A DNA stretch of 64,000 nt from Telluria beijingensis (GCF_030770395.1 NZ_CP132480.1:4140318-4204317), one strand, 5' to 3'; shown: positions 16,641 to 25,555, numbered from the stretch's first letter. A program made the numbers and translations. The notes: generated from the letters alone by a model not told the origin.

Positions 16641-17807
16641 ATGTCCGTTAATTACGCTTGGGCTCCTCTCTTGTTATTCCTTATGGCTAGCCGCCTCCCC
16701 TCGATCATCATTTGCGCGCTGCTGTGCGGCGCGGCCGGCGCAGCCGAACTGGGCGAAGCGCAGGTGCGCTCGTACCTCGGCCAGCAACTGGTGGCCGACA
16801 TCGAGCTGACCGCGCTCGACGCTCCCGCCACCCCGGTGCAGGCGCGCCTGGCGCATCCGAACGTCTACCGCGGCGCCAATATCGGCATGCCGCACGTGCT
16901 GTCGACACTGAACATGACTGTGACGCAGCGCGACGGCCGCCAGTTCCTGCACGTGACGTCGCTGGCCCCGGTTGAATCAAGCCGCCTGCATCTGTACCTG
17001 GAATTGTTCGATGGCGCCCAGCGCAATGTCCGCCTCGTCACCTTGCTGATGGCGCCGGATCCGAATCCGCCGCCGCCGCCCCCGACCGTACTGCTGCCGG
17101 CCAGGATCGTGCCGCCGGTGGCGCTCGAGGCGCCGGCAGCGGCGCCGGTCGTTGCCAAACCGCCGCCGCGGCCACGGCCGGCGCCGCCACCCAGGCCGGT
17201 CGTCGTCGCGAAGGCCGAGGCGCCGCCGACACCCGAGCCGAAGCCCGAGCCGAAACCGGAATCCAAACCCGCACCGAGGCCGGAGCCGGTAATGAAACCG
17301 GAGCCGAAACCCGCCCCGGAAGCGCCGACCTTGCCGCTGGCCGCCACGGCGCTGCCGGCTGCCTGCGCGCCGGCGCCCGACGTCGACCGCTCGACGGTCT
17401 GCGCCGCGCTCGATTACAAGAACACGCAGCTGCGCGAACAGATCGGTCAGCTGGAAGACAAGGTGAGGGTGTTGCAGGTGGCGCTGGGCGCCAATCCGGC
17501 CTCGGTCAGCCAGCCGCGCGCTGGTGGCCCGGAGCAGCCGCGCCAGGCCCGGCGACGTGCGGCGCCCGAACCGGAGGCGGCGACGCCCTGGGGCTGGATC
17601 GCCGGCGGCCTCGGCGCCGTACTGGTGCTGGCCGGCGGCGCGCTCGTGCTGCTGCGCCGTCGCCGGTGGGCAGGGCGGATCCAGCCCATGCCCGGCGTGC
17701 CCTTGATGACCCGCTTGCGCCAGCGTTTCTCGAGGAAGAAATCGCCTCCGGAGCCGGTCGAGCCGAAGCTCGAGGAAACTGAACAGGAAATGTCTACACA
17801 AGTTTGA
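16641..17807 (+). CDS. FimV-like membrane protein with Pro-rich linker
   Basis: After an N-terminal signal (ending near [13 protein letters not shown]), residues ~35-145 match the FimV N-terminal region, with [21 protein letters not shown] long Pro/Lys/Glu repeat linker follows. Next comes a short coiled coil ([19 protein letters not shown]), one membrane segment ([20 protein letters not shown]) and a basic tail. FimV proteins organise polar type IV pili and T2SS. At 388 residues this is far shorter than Pseudomonas FimV and lacks the TPR tail. Starts at 16608, 16641 and 16683 are all in frame. 16641 has a weak AAGAG upstream, and 16683 gives the most compact signal peptide. Confidence 0.72.
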   Translation: MSVNYAWAPLLLFLMASRLPSIIICALLCGAAGAAELGEAQVRSYLGQQLVADIELTALDAPATPVQARLAHPNVYRGANIGMPHVLSTLNMTVTQRDGRQFLHVTSLAPVESSRLHLYLELFDGAQRNVRLVTLLMAPDPNPPPPPPTVLLPARIVPPVALEAPAAAPVVAKPPPRPRPAPPPRPVVVAKAEAPPTPEPKPEPKPESKPAPRPEPVMKPEPKPAPEAPTLPLAATALPAACAPAPDVDRSTVCAALDYKNTQLREQIGQLEDKVRVLQVALGANPASVSQPRAGGPEQPRQARRRAAPEPEAATPWGWIAGGLGAVLVLAGGALVLLRRRRWAGRIQPMPGVPLMTRLRQRFSRKKSPPEPVEPKLEETEQEMSTQV

Positions 17808-17821
17808 TTTTGGGATATACT
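17793..17821 (+). promoter_or_regulatory. Candidate sigma-70 promoter at the end of the FimV-like gene
   Basis: TCTACA (17793-17798), a 17-nt spacer and TATACT (17816-17821) overlap the stop codon of the preceding gene. The promoter points into the structured non-coding stretch that follows. Confidence 0.45.
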
Positions 17822-17827
17822 GGACTT

Positions 17828-18076
17828 GTGATCGACAAGGTCACGGACGGCGCAGGGTCTGGCGTAGCCACCACCGATAGCGTGGCGCGGAAAGCAGACG
17901 ACCGTTGATGAAACGCCTGTGACCGGAAGCAGTTCATTTGCCTACAGCGGCGGTGAACGCCGGGAGCAACCGGCAAGAGGCGACGCCAGCAGATAGCTGG
18001 GGCTCGCCCTCCCACCCCATTCGCGGCCGAGCCCCTGGCTCGGCGGCACCAGAAGCGCCCGATGGGCGCTTTTTTT
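17828..18076 (+). ncRNA. Candidate structured small RNA ending in a Rho-independent terminator
   Basis: This stretch has no gene but many complementary segments: GGTCAC 17839-17844 with GTGACC 17919-17924, TGGC-GTA-GCCA at 17860-17870, CGGCG/CGCCG at 17948-17962, GCCGG/CCGGC at 17959-17974, CCAGC/GCTGG at 17986-18000, and CCGAGCC-CCT-GGCTCGG at 18027-18043. It ends in the terminator GCGCCC-GAT-GGGCGC plus seven T (18055-18076). A promoter-like sequence sits just upstream. It could be an independent small RNA or a long structured 3' UTR. No known RNA family was recognised. Confidence 0.45.
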
Positions 18077-18101
18077 CATTCGTGTTTGCAGCGCTGGGCA
18101 A

Positions 18102-18127
18102 CAAAAAAGGCACCCGCAGGTGCCTTC
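18102..18127 (-). terminator. Rho-independent terminator of the FliT-like gene
   Basis: Read on the minus strand, GGCACC-TGCG-GGTGCC is followed by six T. It lies 20 nt after the stop of the gene at 18147-18428. Confidence 0.8.
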
Positions 18128-18146
18128 GTTCAGGATTCGCCAGGAA

Positions 18147-18428
18147 TCAGTGCGCTTGCAGGGCGCGGTCCAGCTGGCCATCGAATGGTTCGGTGACGTC
18201 GCGGATCGCACGGTCGTTGACCATCAGCTGCTTGAGCAGGTCGATCTTGCGCAGGCGCTGGGCGCCTTCCAGGGCTGGCACGCCGGCGGCGGCGCTGCGC
18301 GCTTCGACCTTGGCTTCCACGTTCAGGTTGGCGAACTCGTTCCAGTCTCCGGCCTTGGCGGCATCCGCCATCTGACGGGTCAGGCCAGCCAGGTTGTCGT
18401 ACATCGCGAGGACTTCGTTTGCGTTCAT
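18147..18428 (-). CDS. FliT-like flagellar chaperone
   Basis: This 93-residue all-helical protein (MNANEVLAMYDNLAGLTRQM ... RLRKIDLLKQLMVNDRAIRDVTEPF) resembles the small, weakly conserved FliT family, cytosolic export chaperones for the filament cap FliD. The C-terminal helix pattern KQLMVNDRAIRDVTEP is typical of betaproteobacterial members. No other flagellar genes adjoin it apart from the YjfB-like gene 4 kb away, so the assignment relies on the protein alone. Confidence 0.6.
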   Translation of the reverse strand: MNANEVLAMYDNLAGLTRQMADAAKAGDWNEFANLNVEAKVEARSAAAGVPALEGAQRLRKIDLLKQLMVNDRAIRDVTEPFDGQLDRALQAH

Positions 18429-18586
18429 ATTGCCACCAAAACAATGAAACTCAGGCCGGATTGCCGGTTGTCTGGTCTTTTACGGCAGGGTTTTTAGGAA
18501 CTTTAGGGTTCCGGCTAAAAATTTTCGATTTTTTTTTGACGGTCCGGGAAGGAGCACCGTCCGCCGCCGGCTGGCATACTGTCGCC

Positions 18587-19228
18587 ATGAACCATGACCA
18601 CGATCACGACGCGCCGCTCGACGACATCGCGCGCCGCACCCTCGCGCACTACGACCGCAACGCCGACTCCTTTTTCGCCGGCACGATCGACCACGACGTC
18701 AGCCAGAACATCGCAGCCCTGCTGGACGCGATCGAGACCCCAGGGGCGCACACCATCCTCGACCTGGGTTGCGGCCCGGGGCGCGACCTCAAGACCTTCA
18801 GTGGGCTCGGCCACCGCGCCATCGGCGTCGACGGCAGCGAGCGCTTCGTCGCCATGGCGCGCGAGTACAGCGGCTGCGAAGTATGGCAACAGGATTTCCT
18901 GCACCTCGACTTGCCCCCGGCGATGTTCGACGGCATCTTCGCCAACGCCGTGCTGTTCCACGTGCCCAGTGCCGCCTTGCCCCAGGTGCTGGACCGCCTG
19001 TTCGCCGCGCTCAAGCCGGGCGGGATACTGTTCAGTTCCAACCCGCGCGGCGACAACCAGGAGGGATGGAATAGCGCGCGCTACGGCAGTTACTACGATT
19101 ACGCCACCTGGGAGCGCTACCTGCTCGCAGCCGGCTTCAGCGCACTGCACCATTACTACCGCCCGGCCGGCTTGCCGCGCGAGCAGCAACCCTGGCTGGC
19201 CAGTGTGTGGAAAAAACCTGTTTGTTAA
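18587..19228 (+). CDS. Class I SAM-dependent methyltransferase
   Basis: This 213-residue protein has the Rossmann methyltransferase motif I ILDLGCGPGRDLK, the acidic loop GVDGSERF and motif IV-like FDGIFANAVLFHVP. The N-terminus is His/Asp-rich (MNHDHDHDAPLDD). The substrate cannot be told from sequence. The ATG at 18587 is chosen because the upstream in-frame extension has no coding character. A CsbD gene follows 72 nt later. Confidence 0.85.
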   Translation: MNHDHDHDAPLDDIARRTLAHYDRNADSFFAGTIDHDVSQNIAALLDAIETPGAHTILDLGCGPGRDLKTFSGLGHRAIGVDGSERFVAMAREYSGCEVWQQDFLHLDLPPAMFDGIFANAVLFHVPSAALPQVLDRLFAALKPGGILFSSNPRGDNQEGWNSARYGSYYDYATWERYLLAAGFSALHHYYRPAGLPREQQPWLASVWKKPVC

Positions 19229-19300
19229 GCGTCGAACAGAACCGCCTGGAAGTTACCCCTACGATCAAGGCTCATCCACGTAACGGGCAAGGAGATTGCA

Positions 19301-19477
19301 ATGAACAAGGATCAAGTCAAGGGCAAGGCCAAGGAAGTTGGCGGCAAGGTGCAGCAGAAGGTCGGCGAAGTCGTCGGCAGCCGCCAGCAACAGAGCGAAG
19401 GCCTGTCGAACCAGGCTGAAGGCAAGGCGCAGAAGAAGGTCGGCGATGTGAAGGAAATCGCCAAGGGCAATCGCTGA
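19301..19477 (+). CDS. CsbD-family stress protein (58 residues)
   Basis: This small hydrophilic protein starts MNKDQVKGKAKEVGGKVQQK with SD AAGGAG 9 nt upstream. The repeated GKxKEVGGKV and QAEGKAQKKVGDVKE motifs define the CsbD family (general-stress-induced in Bacillus, function unknown). A closely related paralogue lies at 20847, on the other side of the AI-2E-family gene. A strong terminator follows 18 nt downstream. Confidence 0.88.
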   Translation: MNKDQVKGKAKEVGGKVQQKVGEVVGSRQQQSEGLSNQAEGKAQKKVGDVKEIAKGNR

Positions 19478-19495
19478 TCTGCCTCGCGCTCCAGG

Positions 19496-19531
19496 ACAAA
19501 GCCGCGCAATCGCGCGGCTTTGTCGTTTTTT
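19496..19531 (+). terminator. Rho-independent terminator
   Basis: The 12-bp stem ACAAAGCCGCGC/GCGCGGCTTTGT has an AATC loop and is followed by CGTTTTTT. It closes the CsbD gene and faces the convergent AI-2E-family gene. Confidence 0.85.
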
Positions 19532-19559
19532 GGGCCCAGCGTCGGCCCAGTTCTTCGGC

Positions 19560-20666
19560 TCAGTCCGCCCCGGCGCCTTTCGCCGGTCTGTCCCCTAGTA
19601 CATCTTCTATGTACAGCATCTTGACCAGCACCGACAGCACGGCGGCCAGCGGCGTCGCCAGCGCGACCCCGGCAAAGCCGAACAGGGTGCCAAAGATCAG
19701 TTGCATCACGATCACCAGTGCCGGTGGCAACTCGATCGCCTTGGCCTCGATCATCGGCTGCAGCACATAACCCTCGAGCATATTGATTGCCGCGAACAGC
19801 AGCAAGGCATACATGGCCAGTTCCGGGCTGATCGACAGCGCCAGCAGCACCGCCGGCACGCCGGCCATGATCGGGCCGAGATAGGGGATGAAATCGAGCA
19901 GGCCGGCGATGACGCCCAGGATCAGCGCCAGCGGCACGCCCAGCAGGCTCAGGCCGATCGCGGTAGTGGTGCCGACGATCAGCATCGACAGCGCCTTGCC
20001 GACCAGCCAGTTAGCCAGCGAATCGCCCACTTCGTCGATGACTTCACGCGCCCGGCCGCGCTTGTGCTGCGGGATCAGACGGATGAAGCCGCCCGTGTAC
20101 ACGCCCGGCGTGGCGGCAAAATAGATGCCGACGAAGATGATGATGACGACATTGCCGAGGGCGCCCAGGATGCCGCTGAAGAACAGGCCGGCATTCGGCG
20201 CCATGGAACCCAGTTGCTTGGCGATGTCTTCCGGCGGCGGCAGTTCGGACACGATGCGCTTGATCAACGGATGTTGTTCGACCTCGCCCTGCAGGCGCTC
20301 GATGGCGGCCGGGATTTCCTTCGCCAGCTGGGTCGATTGTTCAGAAATCTGCGGCGCCATGGCCCAGCCGCCCAGTCCGATGATGGCGCTCAACAGCAGC
20401 ACGACAATGCCGAGCGCCAGCTTGCGTTTCATGTGGAAGCGCCGATGCATGATCTCGCTCAATTTATAGAGCAGGATCGCGAACAGGATGCAGGCGAATA
20501 CCAGCAGCAACGCGTCGGCGGCCAGCACGACGGCTGCCAGGCCGAGGATGAACAGCACCGCGATGCCGTTGACGAGCGTGACGCGGCGCGCCAGGCGGCG
20601 CTGGGCCAGTGGTGCTTCATGGGCTTCGTGGCCTTCTGGCGCCGCGTCCGTATTGTTGTTATTCAT
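19560..20666 (-). CDS. AI-2E family transporter / PerM-like permease
   Basis: This 368-residue membrane protein belongs to the PerM/TqsA (UPF0118) family. The N-terminus is hydrophilic (MNNNNTDAAPEGHEAHEAP). Membrane segments cluster at ~30-75, ~85-105, ~165-190 and in the C-terminal half, where the family motifs GVPLALILGVIAGLLDFIPYLGP and LPPALVIVMQLIFGTLFG occur. Substrates vary in the family (autoinducer-2 export, Na+/H+ exchange), so none is assigned. The ATG at 20666 has AGAAGAG upstream and is preferred to a longer frame. Confidence 0.85.
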   Translation of the reverse strand: MNNNNTDAAPEGHEAHEAPLAQRRLARRVTLVNGIAVLFILGLAAVVLAADALLLVFACILFAILLYKLSEIMHRRFHMKRKLALGIVVLLLSAIIGLGGWAMAPQISEQSTQLAKEIPAAIERLQGEVEQHPLIKRIVSELPPPEDIAKQLGSMAPNAGLFFSGILGALGNVVIIIFVGIYFAATPGVYTGGFIRLIPQHKRGRAREVIDEVGDSLANWLVGKALSMLIVGTTTAIGLSLLGVPLALILGVIAGLLDFIPYLGPIMAGVPAVLLALSISPELAMYALLLFAAINMLEGYVLQPMIEAKAIELPPALVIVMQLIFGTLFGFAGVALATPLAAVLSVLVKMLYIEDVLGDRPAKGAGAD

Positions 20667-20846
20667 GGAGGTTCTCTTCTTGAGCGGCAAGCCGCGTTGC
20701 CAAAAGATTAGCATTTGGTCCACAAAAATGTCGCGCGGCTGGGGCTGGATGACTGTGTGCGTGTGCTAACGGATGAGCAGGCGCGAAAGGATTATTCTGA
20801 ACTCATCGTATGGCCATCCCGGCATGCATTACTCAAGGAGAACACC

Positions 20847-21053
20847 ATGAACAAGGACCAAGTCGAAGGCAAACTGAAAGACATCGGCGGCAAGATTCAA
20901 GAAGGCGCCGGCAAGATGGTGGGCAGCACCGAACAGCAGGCCAAGGGCCTGGCCAACCAGGCCGAGGGCAAGACCCAGGAAGCCTATGGCGACGCGAAAG
21001 AAGTCGTGAAGGATGCCGTGGACGAGGCGAACCGTCCAAAGCCACGTCCGTAA
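20847..21053 (+). CDS. CsbD-family stress protein (68 residues)
   Basis: This protein starts MNKDQVEGKLKDIGGKIQEG with SD AAGGAG nearby, and has QQAKGLANQAEGKTQEAYGDA in the middle. It is a paralogue of the gene at 19301 with a longer acidic tail. Members are small, hydrophilic, general-stress-type proteins of unknown mechanism. Confidence 0.88.
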   Translation: MNKDQVEGKLKDIGGKIQEGAGKMVGSTEQQAKGLANQAEGKTQEAYGDAKEVVKDAVDEANRPKPRP

Positions 21054-21093
21054 GTGTCGAGTCCCGTTTGATCATAAACTCGTTTAACGAATA

Positions 21094-21136
21094 ATGGACC
21101 TGAACCATGCGCGTCTACCAATTCCGCCACGTGGGC
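21094..21136 (-). pseudogene. tRNA-Leu 5' half (truncated copy)
   Basis: These 43 nt equal the 5' half of the neighbouring tRNA-Leu, from the acceptor 5' strand through the anticodon arm. The sequence breaks off at 21094, so the variable arm, T arm and CCA are missing. It is preceded by the same 32-nt spacer that separates the full copies. Confidence 0.85.
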
Positions 21137-21168
21137 GTTTTCTGTACTGCCTTGCTGCCAACTGCTTT

Positions 21169-21253
21169 TGGTGCCCACGGAGGGACTCGAACCCCCACAC
21201 CTCGCGGCACATGGACCTGAACCAGGCGCGTCTACCAATTCCGCCACGTGGGC
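21169..21253 (-). tRNA. tRNA-Leu(CAG), copy with altered anticodon stem
   Basis: This is an 85-nt class II tRNA with acceptor GCCCACG/CGTGGGC, discriminator A, encoded CCA and anticodon loop TTCAGGT (anticodon CAG). The 5' anticodon strand is CCTGG, whereas the other copies have CATGG. The 3' strand is unchanged (CCATG), leaving a C-U mismatch at 28/42. Confidence 0.9.
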
Positions 21254-21285
21254 GGTGTCAGTACTGCCTTGCTGCCAACTGCTTT

Positions 21286-21370
21286 TGGTGCCCACGGAGG
21301 GACTCGAACCCCCACACCTCGCGGCACATGGACCTGAACCATGCGCGTCTACCAATTCCGCCACGTGGGC
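21286..21370 (-). tRNA. tRNA-Leu(CAG)
   Basis: This is an 85-nt class II tRNA on the minus strand, with a complete cloverleaf including long variable arm and encoded CCA. The anticodon stem CATGG/CCATG pairs perfectly. It is the first of three tandem copies in the direction of transcription, and the 32-nt spacers between copies are nearly identical. Confidence 0.95.
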
Positions 21371-21680
21371 ACTGCTAACTAACTCTGCTACAATAGCAGG
21401 CTTTGTCATTTTCCGCTAGATCAACATTTCCTGATCATCACGCCAAACGCACTGCCTTAGTTGCTATTCCATTGCTATTTCACTGCTGTTTCTTCGCTTC
21501 GTCGTTACCGCCGTTGCTGAAGAGAGCGAGATTATAGCGGATCATTTTCAATAGTCAAAGACCCGCGATGAAGTTCATATCGCGGTGACGCACAAGTTTC
21601 CAGGATGTCCGGCAGCACGCCACGTTAGGCGAATCGGATGGACCTCCGTTACACTACGCCTGTCAAGGTGTCAATCAAGC
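21371..21680. other. Non-coding gap between the tRNA-Leu array and rnr
   Basis: This gap of about 310 bp is AT-richer than its surroundings. It must hold the minus-strand tRNA promoter and the rnr promoter. TATTGT read on the minus strand near 21396 is a possible tRNA -10 box, but no convincing -35 is seen. No gene is recognised. Confidence 0.5.
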
Positions 21681-24600
21681 ATGACGCCGCCTTTCATTCA
21701 TGAGCGGCGCTATTACTGGCCAAAGAAAAAAAGAATCGATTTGAAGCAACCTACTCATACCATTCCAAGCCGCGAGGAAATCCTCGCCATCTTCCGCGAC
21801 GCTGCCGAACCGCTCGATGCGGCCGGCCTGGCGCGTGCCCTGAAGGTGAAGCCCGCCGCCCAGGAAGTCCTGGGCCGCCGCCTGAACGCCATGGAGCGCG
21901 ACGGCCAGATCCGCTCCGACCGCAGCGGCACCTATATGCTGGCCGACCATTCCGCCTTCGTCGCGGGCAAGGTGGCAGCGCATCGCGACGGCTTTGGATT
22001 CGTGATTCCGGACGAGCCAGGTCCCGACCTGTTCCTGTCCGACCGCGAGATGCAGAAAGTGCTGCACGGCGACCGCGTGATGGCGCGCGTGACCGGTACC
22101 GACCGCCGCGGCCGCCCCGAAGGCTCGATCGTCGAGGTCGTCGAACGCGCCAATACGCACATCATCGGACGCCTGCTCAATGAAGGCGGCGTCTGGATCG
22201 TCTCGCCCGAAGACCAGCGCATCAGCCAGGACATCCTGGTATCCGGCTCGCCGGGCAAGGCGCGCGCCGGCCAGGTGGTGAGCGTCGAACTGCTGGAGCA
22301 GCCGGGCCGCTTCCAGAAGCCGACCGGCCGCATCCATGAAGTGCTGGGCGAACTCGACGACCCCGGCATGGAAATCGAGATTGCGGTGCGCAAGTTCGGC
22401 GTGCCGCACGTGTTCTCGGCGCCGGCACTCAAGCAGGCCGCACGCCTGCCGAACGAAGTCATCAACGCCGACCTGGCGGACCGGGTCGACCTGCGCGACG
22501 TGCCGCTGGTGACCATCGACGGCGAAGACGCGCGCGACTTCGACGATGCCGTCTATTGCGAGCCGGTCAAGATCGGCCGCACGAAAGGCTACCGCCTGCT
22601 GGTGGCGATCGCCGACGTCAGCCACTATGTGAAACCGAACGACGCACTCGATGCCGATGCGATCGAGCGCAGCACCTCGGTCTATTTCCCGCGCCGCGTG
22701 ATCCCGATGCTGCCCGAGAAACTGTCGAACGGCCTATGTTCGCTGAACCCGGCGGTCGACCGCTGCACCCTGGTGTGCGACATGGTCGTCACCGCCGACG
22801 GCGAAGTCACGGCCTACCAGTTCTACCCGGCGGTGATGCACTCGGCCGCGCGCCTGACCTATAACCAGGTGGCCGACATCCTGGCCGACACCGATGGCGA
22901 AGAAGCCAACGCGCGTCCGGGCATCGTGCCGCACCTGCTGAACCTGAACGACGCCTTCCGCGCGCTGCTCAAGGCGCGCCAGGAGCGCGGCGCGATCGAT
23001 TTCGAAACGACCGAAACCTATATCGTTTGCAATGCGCTGGGCAAGATCGAAAAGATCATCCCGCGCACCCGCAACGACGCGCACCGCCTGATCGAAGAGT
23101 GCATGCTGGCCGCCAATGTGTGCGCCGCCGACTTCCTGCTGCGCCACAAGCATCCGGGCACCTTCCGCGTGCACGCGGTGCCGACCGAAGAAAAGCTGAA
23201 CCAGCTGCGCACCTTCCTGAAACAGGTGGGCCTGAACCTGGGCGGCGGCAACAAGCCGACCGCGCGCGACTACGCCACCGTCATGCAGCAGATCCGCGAG
23301 CGGCCCGACGCCGCGCTGTTGCAGACCATGCTGCTGCGTTCGATGCAGCAGGCGGTCTATAGCCCGGACAACGTCGGCCACTTCGGCCTGGCCTATGAGG
23401 CCTACGCCCACTTCACCAGCCCGATCCGGCGCTACCCCGACCTGCTGACCCACCGCGCGATCAAGGCGATCCTGCTCGGCAAGCGCTATGAACCGAAGGG
23501 CATCGAGCTGGGCAAGCTGAACTCGACGCAGTCGAATTCGGCCCGCAAGCAGGCGGCCAAGGACAAGCTCGAAGGCAAGGCGCCGAAGAGCGAGAAGGAC
23601 CTGACGATCTGGGACGCGCTCGGCGTGCATTGCTCGGCCAACGAACGCCGCGCCGACGAAGCCTCGCGCGACGTCGAGAACTGGCTCAAGTGCTTCTTCA
23701 TGCAGGACAAGATCGGCGAGGAGTTCACCGGCACCGTGGCCGGCGTGACCACCTTCGGCATCTTCGTGCAGCTCGACGAGCTGTTCGTGGAGGGCCTGGT
23801 GCACATCACCGAACTGGGCGCCGATTACTTCCAGTACGACGAAGCGCGTCACGAACTGCGCGGCGAGCGCACCGGCCAGCGCTACCAGCTGACCGACCGC
23901 GTGACGGTCAGGGTGGCGCGGGTCGACCTCGAGTCGCGCAAGATCGACCTGACGCTGGCGTCGGCGCCGGCTGTGCCCGAGGCAGGGGAAGATGCGGGCC
24001 GTAACAAGCAGGGCCGCAACGAAGGCCGGAATGATGGTCGCAACGATGGTCGCAACGACAGCCGCGGCAACGGCGGCAAGAAATCGCGCGGCGGCCGTTC
24101 GCGCGGACCGAAGCGCGACGTGCCTGCCGTGGTGGAGGCGCCGACCCCGCTCGAGCGCGCCCGCCAGGTAGCGCAGGAGGCGATGGAAGTGCCGTCGAAG
24201 CCGCCGAAATCGCGCAAGGCCCGCGCCAAGGCGAAGGCGGAAGAGCGCGCGAATGCGGCTGCGCAGGCGCCAACGCCGGCCCCGACACCAGCACCGACGC
24301 CGGTGCCAACGCCGGCCCCAACGCCAGCACCAACGCCGGCACCGGCGCCCGTGGTCGAGCAGCCGGCGCCAGCCGCCCGCAAGCCACGTGCGACCAAGGC
24401 CGCTGCCAAGCCTGTCGTCGAGGCAGCGCCGGTTGCCGCTCCTGCCGCAAAGCCAAAGGCAAGGAAAGCACCGGCCAAGACCGCAGCCAAGGCCGAGCCA
24501 GTCCCGGAGCCGGCTGTCGCGGCGCCGGTCAAGGCTGTCGCGGCCAAGAAACCTGCAGCCAAGAAACCAGCGGCCAAGAAAGCGGTCGCCACCAAAGCGG

Positions 24601-24683
24601 CTGCACCTGCACCGAAAGCGGCAAAGGCCGCGGCCAAGACCGCACCTAAAACCAGCAAGAAAAAAGCACCTGAAAGCGATTGA
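21681..24683 (+). CDS. rnr: Ribonuclease R
   Basis: This processive 3'-5' exoribonuclease degrades structured RNA. Order: N-terminal helix-turn-helix (IPSREEILAIFRDA), cold-shock domains (VAAHRDGFGFVIPDEPG, DRVMARVTGTDRRGRPEG), RNB catalytic domain with the acidic cluster DGEDARDFDDAVYCE, and an S1 domain (EFTGTVAGVTTFGIFVQL). A ~220-residue low-complexity basic tail follows, with GRNDGRND, APTPAPTP and KKPAAKK repeats. The ~1000-residue length exceeds the usual ~810 because of that tail. The start is uncertain: ATG 21681 has AAGGTG upstream, and TTG 21741 would start nearer the conserved region. rlmB follows after 10 nt, a common pairing. Confidence 0.95.
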   Translation: MTPPFIHERRYYWPKKKRIDLKQPTHTIPSREEILAIFRDAAEPLDAAGLARALKVKPAAQEVLGRRLNAMERDGQIRSDRSGTYMLADHSAFVAGKVAAHRDGFGFVIPDEPGPDLFLSDREMQKVLHGDRVMARVTGTDRRGRPEGSIVEVVERANTHIIGRLLNEGGVWIVSPEDQRISQDILVSGSPGKARAGQVVSVELLEQPGRFQKPTGRIHEVLGELDDPGMEIEIAVRKFGVPHVFSAPALKQAARLPNEVINADLADRVDLRDVPLVTIDGEDARDFDDAVYCEPVKIGRTKGYRLLVAIADVSHYVKPNDALDADAIERSTSVYFPRRVIPMLPEKLSNGLCSLNPAVDRCTLVCDMVVTADGEVTAYQFYPAVMHSAARLTYNQVADILADTDGEEANARPGIVPHLLNLNDAFRALLKARQERGAIDFETTETYIVCNALGKIEKIIPRTRNDAHRLIEECMLAANVCAADFLLRHKHPGTFRVHAVPTEEKLNQLRTFLKQVGLNLGGGNKPTARDYATVMQQIRERPDAALLQTMLLRSMQQAVYSPDNVGHFGLAYEAYAHFTSPIRRYPDLLTHRAIKAILLGKRYEPKGIELGKLNSTQSNSARKQAAKDKLEGKAPKSEKDLTIWDALGVHCSANERRADEASRDVENWLKCFFMQDKIGEEFTGTVAGVTTFGIFVQLDELFVEGLVHITELGADYFQYDEARHELRGERTGQRYQLTDRVTVRVARVDLESRKIDLTLASAPAVPEAGEDAGRNKQGRNEGRNDGRNDGRNDSRGNGGKKSRGGRSRGPKRDVPAVVEAPTPLERARQVAQEAMEVPSKPPKSRKARAKAKAEERANAAAQAPTPAPTPAPTPVPTPAPTPAPTPAPAPVVEQPAPAARKPRATKAAAKPVVEAAPVAAPAAKPKARKAPAKTAAKAEPVPEPAVAAPVKAVAAKKPAAKKPAAKKAVATKAAAPAPKAAKAAAKTAPKTSKKKAPESD

Positions 24684-24693
24684 GAAGTAGCAA

Positions 24694-25437
24694 ATGAAAA
24701 ATAAAATGATTTTCGGTTTCCACGCGGTGACCTCGCGCCTGCGCCACGAAGCGCAGTCGGTCGAAGAGATCTTCGTCGATGCCGAGCGCAATGACGGCCG
24801 CATGAAGGACCTGATCGCCAACGCCAAGGCGGCTGGCGTGCGCGTGATGCCGGTCGACGCTGCGCGCCTCGACAAGATCACCGGCACCCGCCGCCACCAG
24901 GGCGTGATCGCCTTCGCCAGCCAGCTGGCGCTGGCGCGCAACCTGGACGAGCTGCTCGATGCGATCGACGGTCCGCCACTGCTCCTGATCCTGGACGGCA
25001 TCACCGATCCGCACAACCTGGGCGCCTGCCTGCGCGTGGCCGACGGCGTCGGCGCGCATGCCGTGATCGTGCCGAAGGACCGTGCGGTGGGCCTGAACGC
25101 GACCGCCGCCAAGGTCGCCAGCGGCGCCGCCGAGACCGTGCCCTACATCACCGTGACGAACCTGGCGCGCACCATGCGCGAGCTGAAAGAGCGCGACATC
25201 CTGCTGATCGGCACCTCGGACGACGCCGAGCGCGGCCTGTACCAGGCCGACTTCACCGGCCCGGCGGCCCTGGTCATGGGTTCCGAAGGCGAGGGCATGC
25301 GCCGCCTGACGCGCGAGACCTGCGACGTGCTGGTCAATATCCCGATGTTCGGCTCGGTCGAGAGCCTGAACGTGTCGGTCGCCTCGGGCGTCTGCCTGTA
25401 CGAGGCGCGCCGCCAGCGCATCGCGCGCGAAGGCTGA
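24694..25437 (+). CDS. rlmB: 23S rRNA (guanosine(2251)-2'-O)-methyltransferase RlmB
   Basis: This SpoU/TrmH-family (SPOUT knot) enzyme methylates G2251 in the 23S peptidyl-transferase P-loop. The N-terminal substrate-binding domain begins [18 protein letters not shown]. The SPOUT motifs [32 protein letters not shown] and [18 protein letters not shown] are intact. The 247-residue length is normal. It lies 10 nt downstream of rnr and is probably co-transcribed with it. Confidence 0.96.
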   Translation: MKNKMIFGFHAVTSRLRHEAQSVEEIFVDAERNDGRMKDLIANAKAAGVRVMPVDAARLDKITGTRRHQGVIAFASQLALARNLDELLDAIDGPPLLLILDGITDPHNLGACLRVADGVGAHAVIVPKDRAVGLNATAAKVASGAAETVPYITVTNLARTMRELKERDILLIGTSDDAERGLYQADFTGPAALVMGSEGEGMRRLTRETCDVLVNIPMFGSVESLNVSVASGVCLYEARRQRIAREG

Positions 25438-25452
25438 TCGTCCAGTAGCAAC

Positions 25453-25474
25453 GGCCTGGAGCCCTCTCCAGGCC
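25453..25474 (+). terminator. Hairpin after rlmB (possible terminator)
   Basis: A perfect 9-bp stem, GGCCTGGAG-CCCT-CTCCAGGCC, starts 15 nt after the rlmB stop. There is no T-run, so termination is only possible. Confidence 0.45.
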
Positions 25475-25555
25475 GGCTTCCCCGCATTACCACTCCCACA
25501 AGCAATTCACCTCCGGATCGGCTACCATGAGAGCCATTCCCACCCAAGCACCATC

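Noticed and set aside
17905..17935. SRP-RNA-like string CCGGAAGCAG in the candidate RNA
   Set aside because: The conserved SRP helix 8 context (the repeated GGAAG and the pairing strand) is absent, so it was not called as 4.5S RNA.
21585..21680. Upstream extension of the rnr frame
   Set aside because: The added residues are Cys/Arg-rich without similarity to RNase R and have no ribosome site.
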